Assembly (NCBI GenBank): GCA_038246645.1
Contig: JBBRVS010000120.1
Coordinates: forward strand, 1-16,382
Source: JAHCHG01 sp038246645
GTDB taxonomy: Bacteria > Acidobacteriota > Blastocatellia > Pyrinomonadales > Pyrinomonadaceae
DNA: 16,382 nucleotides
Direction of reading: 5' to 3'
Shown here: piece after piece, positions 12,996 to 16,382 of the stretch
Layout: every line of letters starts with the position of its first letter
Position numbering within the stretch: the first letter of the stretch is position 1
Program-made: the position numbers and the translations under genes
The notes under the pieces: model-generated
Databases searched by the model: none
The model's input: only the letters and a program-made list of their open reading frames with translations
What the model was told of the DNA's origin: nothing

Positions 12996-14514
12996 ATCGA
13001 ATTTCGTTTGGATAGTTTTTGCGATTATCATCGTCGCTATTTATTTTTTCGGCTTGAGCGTTCCGCTGCTCGGACCGGACGAACCGCGTTATTCGCAGAT
13101 CGCGCGTGAAATGTTTCAAAGAAATGATTGGATCACACCGCAGCTCGGCGGTTTCGATTGGTTCGAAAAACCCGCGCTGCTCTATTGGCTGCAAATTTTC
13201 TTCTTTAAATTATTCGGCGTAAATGAATTTGCCGCCCGCTTCGGCTCGGCACTTTTCGGACTCGGCACGATCTTGAGTCTCTGGATTCTCGGAAAATCGG
13301 TTCAAAGTTCAAAGTTCAAAGTTCAAAGTGAAGAAACAAATGACGAAGGACAACGGACAACGGACAATTTCGCCAACTGGCTTGCGTTGATCGCCGCTTC
13401 TTCAATCGGTCTTTTATCATTTTCGCGCGGCGCGAGCTTTGATATTATTTTGACTTTTCCGATCACGGCTTCGCTCGTCGCCTATTTTCTGTTCGATCAA
13501 AGAGAGCAAAAATCGGGTTTTACCTATTACTTTTTACTTTTTACCTTTTACTTCTTCGTCGGCGTGGCAATTATTGCCAAAGGTCTGGTCGGCTTTGTTT
13601 TTCCGTTTGCGATCATTTCCTTTTATCACGTTTTGAAACTGGAACTCGTTCCGAGCGCGAAATTCTGCTTTAGCTTAATCTGGGGAATTCCGCTCGTTTT
13701 GCTCGTCGCGGCGGCTTGGTATTTTCCGATGTATCAGGCGAACGGCTGGAAATTCGTGGACGAATTTATCATTCAGCATCATTTTCAGCGTTATACTTCC
13801 AACAAATATCAGCATCCGCAGCCGTTCTGGTTTTTCTGGGTCGTTTTGCCTTTGATGACGATTCCGTGGATTCCGTTTTTCTTCGCGTCAATCTGGAATT
13901 TTTTGAAAGTTCAAAGTTCAAAGTTCAAAGTTCAAAGTAAAGAAAAAACTTCTGCGCTTCTCCTTTTTTCCTTTGCCTGGATGCTCGTGCCGCTCGTTTT
14001 CTTCTCGGTTTCCGGCTCGAAATTGCCCGGTTATATTTTGCCCGCTCTGCCTGCCGCGCTTATTTTGACGGCGGTTTATGTTTATAAATTCGTCCAAAAG
14101 TCGAAACTTCGTGTCGTTGCCTTACAAACTTTGGCGTTTCTGATGTTTGCAATTATCGCTGTTCTTCTGCAATTCGTCGTGCCGAAATTTGCTTACGCCG
14201 ATTCGGTCAAAGGTTTGATGGAAACTGCCGGAAAAGAAGGATTTACAAACGAAAAAGTTTTAAATCTGCACACGATTTCGCATAATTCCGAATTTTATTT
14301 TTCGGGCAGAGTAGTTCGGGATGAAGCCGGACGGCTGCGGAAATTTCTCGGCGTGGCGGAAATTATCGAACAGATCAATCTTGATGGCGGCAACGCTGTT
14401 CTGGCTTTAGTTCCGCTCGATTTTTTAAATGAATTAACCGGAAGCAATTTACTCGACACAAAGGTTTTAGCCGACAACGGCGAACTGGCGATTGTTTTAG
14501 TCAAAACAAAATAA
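12961..14514 (+). CDS. ArnT/PMT-type membrane glycosyltransferase (GT83-like)
   Basis: This 517-residue protein has about 11-12 hydrophobic segments and the early periplasmic-loop motif GPDEPRY (39-44), where Asp40/Glu41 are the presumed catalytic acids. FDWFEKPALLYWLQ (65-78), matching the KPPLxYW signature of dolichyl/undecaprenyl-phosphate-sugar transferases, follows. A membrane block near 345-365 (FSVSGSKLPGYILPALPA) is also typical of ArnT-like proteins. Such enzymes move a sugar from undecaprenyl phosphate to lipid A or another periplasmic acceptor; donor and acceptor are unknown. The start ATG lies at the head of a heptad tract (MTKDNGQITKDKS) and is the only start before the first helix. 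Three further tracts encode inserts in loops (residues 114-123, 128-137, 317-326) and one encodes part of a membrane segment (186-198). It is divergent from the oxidoreductase; no Shine-Dalgarno site is visible. Confidence 0.9.
   Translation: MTKDNGQITKDKSNFVWIVFAIIIVAIYFFGLSVPLLGPDEPRYSQIAREMFQRNDWITPQLGGFDWFEKPALLYWLQIFFFKLFGVNEFAARFGSALFGLGTILSLWILGKSVQSSKFKVQSEETNDEGQRTTDNFANWLALIAASSIGLLSFSRGASFDIILTFPITASLVAYFLFDQREQKSGFTYYFLLFTFYFFVGVAIIAKGLVGFVFPFAIISFYHVLKLELVPSAKFCFSLIWGIPLVLLVAAAWYFPMYQANGWKFVDEFIIQHHFQRYTSNKYQHPQPFWFFWVVLPLMTIPWIPFFFASIWNFLKVQSSKFKVQSKEKTSALLLFSFAWMLVPLVFFSVSGSKLPGYILPALPAALILTAVYVYKFVQKSKLRVVALQTLAFLMFAIIAVLLQFVVPKFAYADSVKGLMETAGKEGFTNEKVLNLHTISHNSEFYFSGRVVRDEAGRLRKFLGVAEIIEQINLDGGNAVLALVPLDFLNELTGSNLLDTKVLADNGELAIVLVKTK
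13300..13327. repeat. Four perfect GTTCAAA heptads inside the glycosyltransferase
   Basis: GTTCAAA occurs four times without a mismatch (28 bp). It encodes the VQSSKFKVQ stretch at residues 114-123, in a loop after a membrane segment. Confidence 0.95.
13343..13370. repeat. GGACAAC-type heptads inside the glycosyltransferase
   Basis: Four units (ACGAAGG, ACAACGG, ACAACGG, ACAATTT) lie 15 bp after the GTTCAAA tract. They encode EGQRTTDN at about residues 128-137, in the same loop. Confidence 0.8.
13518..13552. repeat. TTTTACT-type heptads encoding part of a membrane helix
   Basis: Five units (TTTTACC, TATTACT, TTTTACT, TTTTACC, TTTTACT) are in strict 7-bp phase. They encode FTYYFLLFTFYF at residues about 186-198, an aromatic membrane segment. 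Confidence 0.8.
13909..13936. repeat. Second run of four perfect GTTCAAA heptads
   Basis: The same 28-bp tract as at 13300-13327, again four exact units, encodes VQSSKFKVQ at residues 317-326 in a hydrophilic loop between membrane segments. Confidence 0.95.
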
Positions 14515-14535
14515 TCAGCTGTGCAGAAAAAGCCT

Positions 14536-14643
14536 AAATTTAACCACAGATTTTCACAGATGGACGCGGATGAAAGAACCGGATAAATCGTTTTTATCAA
14601 ATTTCTATCCTGTGTTTATCTGTAAAAATCTGTGGTTAAATTT
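14536..14643. repeat. Long inverted repeat between convergent genes
   Basis: A 25-nt arm (14536-14560, containing AACCACAGATTTT) is inversely repeated at 14619-14643 with one mismatch, around a 58-bp loop. It fills the 138-bp spacer between the 3' ends of the glycosyltransferase and Sua5 genes and could serve as a bidirectional terminator. The AACCACAGATTTTCACAGATG word is of the dispersed spacer type seen in many genomes, from general knowledge. Confidence 0.85.
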
Positions 14644-14652
14644 ACTTTCTTG

Positions 14653-15594
14653 CTAATCTTCCGCCGCACGTTTCAATCTGTCCATTAATGCCAGACCGAT
14701 TCCCTTTTCTTCGACTGTTTGGCAGTAAATCGTTGCGATTTTCTGCGAATCGCAGTTTCTGAAAAAATCGAAAACAAAATGCGCGTAATCTTCGACCGAA
14801 CCGCAAATTTTTATTAAATCAAAATCAATTTCCGGCTTATTCAAACCGATAAACGCTCTTGATTGTCCATTGTCCATTGTCCATTGTCCATTAAACAAAA
14901 CGACTTTCGCACGCGGCGAATAATGCCGATGTTTCAAACCCGGACTTCTCGCCGCTTCGTTTTCCTTAACTCGATAAAACCGCGTTTCGGGAACAATTTT
15001 CTGCAAATCTTCAAGCGTGATCGCACCGCTTCTTAAAATTAAAGGCGCATCCGAAGTGCAGTCAACAACCGTTGATTCCAGACCGATTTCCGTCGTTTCG
15101 CCCTGCAAAATGCAGTCAATTCGCTTATTTAAATCTTCAAAAACCGCCTGCCAGGTCGTCGGACTCGGTTTGCCTGAAAGATTCGCCGAAGGCGCGACGA
15201 GCGGAGTTTCACAAAATTGCAAAAATTCCTGTGCGAGTTCGTTTTTCGGCATTCTCACGCCGATTGTTTCTAATCCGGCGGTCGCAATCAAAGGAACTTG
15301 CGCTGACTTTGGTAACACAAGAGTCAGCGGTGCAGGGAAAAACGCTTCGATAAATTTTTGCGCGTTCGGCGTGATTTCCTTTACCAGTAATTTAATCTGT
15401 TCGAGATTGCCGACGTGCGCGATCAGCGGATTATCATTCGGTCTCTGCTTTGCTTTGAAAATTTTTCTAATCGCTTTCTCGTCAAAAACATTTGCGCCGA
15501 GACCGTAAACCGTTTCAGTCGGAAAGGCGACGATTCCGCCTTTTTTGATAAATCGGGCGGCTTCCGGCGGAGATTTTGTCAGAAAAGTTTCCAT
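14653..15594 (-). CDS. sua5: L-threonylcarbamoyladenylate synthase (Sua5/TsaC long form)
   Basis: This enzyme makes threonylcarbamoyl-AMP from threonine, bicarbonate and ATP for the universal tRNA t6A37 modification in the cytosol. The YrdC domain (about 1-205) shows GGIVAFPTETVYGLGAN (19-35), KAKQRPNDNPLIAH with Lys47 and Arg51, LVAPSANLSGKPSPT (132-146), and GLESTVVDC. A SPGLKHRHYSP linker (217-227) is the Sua5 signature that closes over the active site, followed by the Sua5 domain to the end. The 313-residue length is slightly short for Sua5 but complete. Residues about 235-245 (NGQWTMDNGQS) are encoded by a heptad repeat directly after the first strand of the Sua5 domain, probably a loop insertion. 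The ATG at 15594 is the natural start; no Shine-Dalgarno site is obvious. It is convergent with the glycosyltransferase and divergent from the receiver gene. Confidence 0.95.
   Translation of the reverse strand: METFLTKSPPEAARFIKKGGIVAFPTETVYGLGANVFDEKAIRKIFKAKQRPNDNPLIAHVGNLEQIKLLVKEITPNAQKFIEAFFPAPLTLVLPKSAQVPLIATAGLETIGVRMPKNELAQEFLQFCETPLVAPSANLSGKPSPTTWQAVFEDLNKRIDCILQGETTEIGLESTVVDCTSDAPLILRSGAITLEDLQKIVPETRFYRVKENEAARSPGLKHRHYSPRAKVVLFNGQWTMDNGQSRAFIGLNKPEIDFDLIKICGSVEDYAHFVFDFFRNCDSQKIATIYCQTVEEKGIGLALMDRLKRAAED
14862..14889. repeat. Four perfect ATTGTCC heptads inside the Sua5 gene
   Basis: ATTGTCC occurs four times without a mismatch (28 bp). On the coding strand it is read as GGACAAT and encodes GQWTMDNGQ at residues 236-245. 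Confidence 0.95.
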
Positions 15595-15620
15595 TATGTG
15601 TAAAAACTTGTTTATAAATG

Positions 15621-15660
15621 TAAAATAACGCTTGCATTCCAGAAAAATTATGTTATTTTA
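15621..15660. promoter_or_regulatory. Inverted repeat and possible promoter upstream of the receiver gene
   Basis: TAAAATAAC (15621-15629) is perfectly inverted as GTTATTTTA (15652-15660). Within it a TTGCAT (15632-15637) with TATTTT (15654-15659) after 16 bp gives a weak plus-strand promoter candidate. It lies in the 151-bp divergent spacer and could be an operator. Suggestive only. Confidence 0.3.
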
Positions 15661-15745
15661 TAAATACTTCACACTTATAAAATAAACACTCAGTCCGGTT
15701 ATTTACTTCAATAACGAAAATTTCGCAACGTAATTTTCCAAATTT

Positions 15746-16144
15746 ATGATAAAAACCCCTACATCTGTGTCAAAAGCCGAAAACTCGATAATGCTCGTTG
15801 AAGATGATCAAATTGTAGCAAAATTGATCAGTCATTTGCTTGTTCAGCGCGGATTTACCGTAAATATTTCGTCCAACGGTCGGCAAGCGATCGAAAATCT
15901 CGACAGCAAAAAACCTCCGTGCTTGATTTTGCTCGATATTATGTTGCCTTTTGCCGACGGTTTTGAAGTTTTATCGCAAATCCGCTCGCGCCAAGGATGG
16001 GAAAAAGTTCCGATTATTATGCTGACTTCAAAAACGCAGGAATTCAATGTCATCCGGGCATTTGAAGGCGGCGCGGACGATTATATGACCAAACCTTTTC
16101 AGCCCGGTGAATTGATGGTCAGAATCAATCGTTTTTTACGTTAA
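15746..16144 (+). CDS. Stand-alone response-regulator receiver protein
   Basis: This 132-residue protein consists of one receiver (REC) domain with a 13-residue N-terminal tail. The acidic pocket is Glu19-Asp20-Asp21 (LVEDD), the phosphoacceptor is Asp64 (LLDIMLP), the switch Thr94 lies in MLTSK, and the conserved Lys116 lies in YMTKPF. There is no DNA-binding or enzymatic output domain, so it probably acts by protein contact or as a phosphorelay step. No histidine kinase is in the window. The stop is 5 bp before the next start, so it is co-transcribed with the exported protein that follows and is likely to regulate or serve the same process. The start lacks a Shine-Dalgarno site. Confidence 0.93.
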   Translation: MIKTPTSVSKAENSIMLVEDDQIVAKLISHLLVQRGFTVNISSNGRQAIENLDSKKPPCLILLDIMLPFADGFEVLSQIRSRQGWEKVPIIMLTSKTQEFNVIRAFEGGADDYMTKPFQPGELMVRINRFLR

Positions 16145-16149
16145 AAATT

Positions 16150-16382
16150 ATGAAAAAAGTATTTTTAATTTTCAGTCTGACATTTTTGTTTTCTTTAATT
16201 TCCATCCAAACAATTTCGGCGCAAACCGAACCCGAACCGACTCCGAATCAATCGGTCGAAGAAACCGAAAAACCGGAAAAACTGGAAAAACCGGAAAAAA
16301 GCGAAAAATACGAAGCGCAGATTATCGTTTCGACCGAACATTTATCGCGAGGTCTCGGCACGTGGCGGACGGCTTCTCTTTA
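16150..16382 (+). CDS. Exported protein of unknown family, N-terminal fragment
   Basis: Only the first 77 codons are present. Residues 1-25 are a clear Sec signal peptide (MKKVFLIFSLTFLFSLISI, ending ISAQ). A short acidic Pro/Glu/Lys region with degenerate EKPEKxEKPEK repeats follows (about 26-53), a likely flexible linker. Then comes a more ordered start, YEAQIIVSTEHLSRGLGTWRTASL, cut by the window edge. The last part would fit an outer-membrane beta-barrel of the YaiO kind, but this is a guess from a few residues. It starts 5 bp after the receiver gene, in the same transcription unit. Confidence 0.7.
   Translation, partial: MKKVFLIFSLTFLFSLISIQTISAQTEPEPTPNQSVEETEKPEKLEKPEKSEKYEAQIIVSTEHLSRGLGTWRTASL

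Noticed and set aside
13300..13936. GTTCAAA runs as a CRISPR array or phase-variation tract of a CRISPR type
   Set aside because: Units are only 7 bp with no spacers, and no cas gene is present.
13300..13936. Identical peptide VQSSKFKVQ in two loops as evidence of a duplicated functional motif
   Set aside because: A GTTCAAA run yields the same cyclic heptapeptide in every frame, so the match follows from the repeat and shows nothing about function.
15621..15660. A hairpin terminator of the Sua5 or receiver genes
   Set aside because: It lies upstream of both divergent genes, so a terminator role makes no sense there; it was kept only as a weak promoter or operator candidate.

Overview
The window reads as a chromosomal piece of a diderm bacterium, most likely Acidobacteriota close to Blastocatellia/Pyrinomonadales. 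Evidence: a secreted von Willebrand A protein of the kind expanded in Acidobacteria, frequent starts without a Shine-Dalgarno site, moderate GC, lipoprotein and periplasmic/outer-membrane type proteins, and spacers packed with hairpin repeats. The lineage is an inference from gene content and style; no rRNA is present. No tRNA, rRNA, CRISPR array, transposase or prophage gene was seen.

Layout. (1) 1-3106, minus strand: a corrinoid (vitamin B12-type) uptake operon. A sigma70-like promoter leads into a cobalamin riboswitch and an intrinsic terminator, followed by a substrate-binding lipoprotein, a BtuC/FecC-like permease and a BtuD-like ATPase. The ATPase runs into a very GC-rich repeat at the left edge and loses its C-terminal part there. 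(2) 3135-4686, plus: glgC (ADP-glucose pyrophosphorylase, glycogen synthesis), divergent from the B12 operon, with a palindromic repeat in its leader. (3) 4981-6369, plus: a secreted DNA/RNA non-specific nuclease followed by a strong terminator. (4) 6585-10501, minus: a VWA protein, a two-domain ChrA-type transporter and a CNNM/CorC membrane protein; the last two are 21 bp apart and probably co-transcribed. (5) 10652-12892, minus: a beta-lactamase-family serine hydrolase and a Gfo/Idh/MocA oxidoreductase. (6) 12961-14514, plus: an ArnT/PMT-type lipid-linked glycosyltransferase, divergent from the oxidoreductase; both could act in lipid A or envelope sugar modification. (7) 14653-15594, minus: a Sua5-type threonylcarbamoyl-AMP synthase (tRNA t6A). 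(8) 15746 to the end, plus: a stand-alone receiver-domain protein and, 5 bp later, the start of an exported protein cut by the window edge.

The most unusual property is the repeat landscape. Short tandem repeats with a 7-bp period, with several unrelated units (GTTCAAA, GGACAAC-like, ATTGTCC, TTTTACT-like, ATTTTGG-like, CTTATGA-like), occur between genes, in the variable arm of the riboswitch and inside coding sequences. The glycosyltransferase gene alone carries five tracts. Both divergent genes around 12.9 kb have their start codon and N-terminus encoded by such heptads, and the Sua5 gene carries one in a linker. Because 7 is not a multiple of 3, a heptad unit reads as the same cyclic heptapeptide in all three frames of a strand, so it can be tolerated in genes in any frame, while gain or loss of one unit would shift the downstream frame. 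Separately, most spacers contain long inverted repeats built from iterated words, and one REP-like GC-rich hairpin lies inside the serine hydrolase gene.
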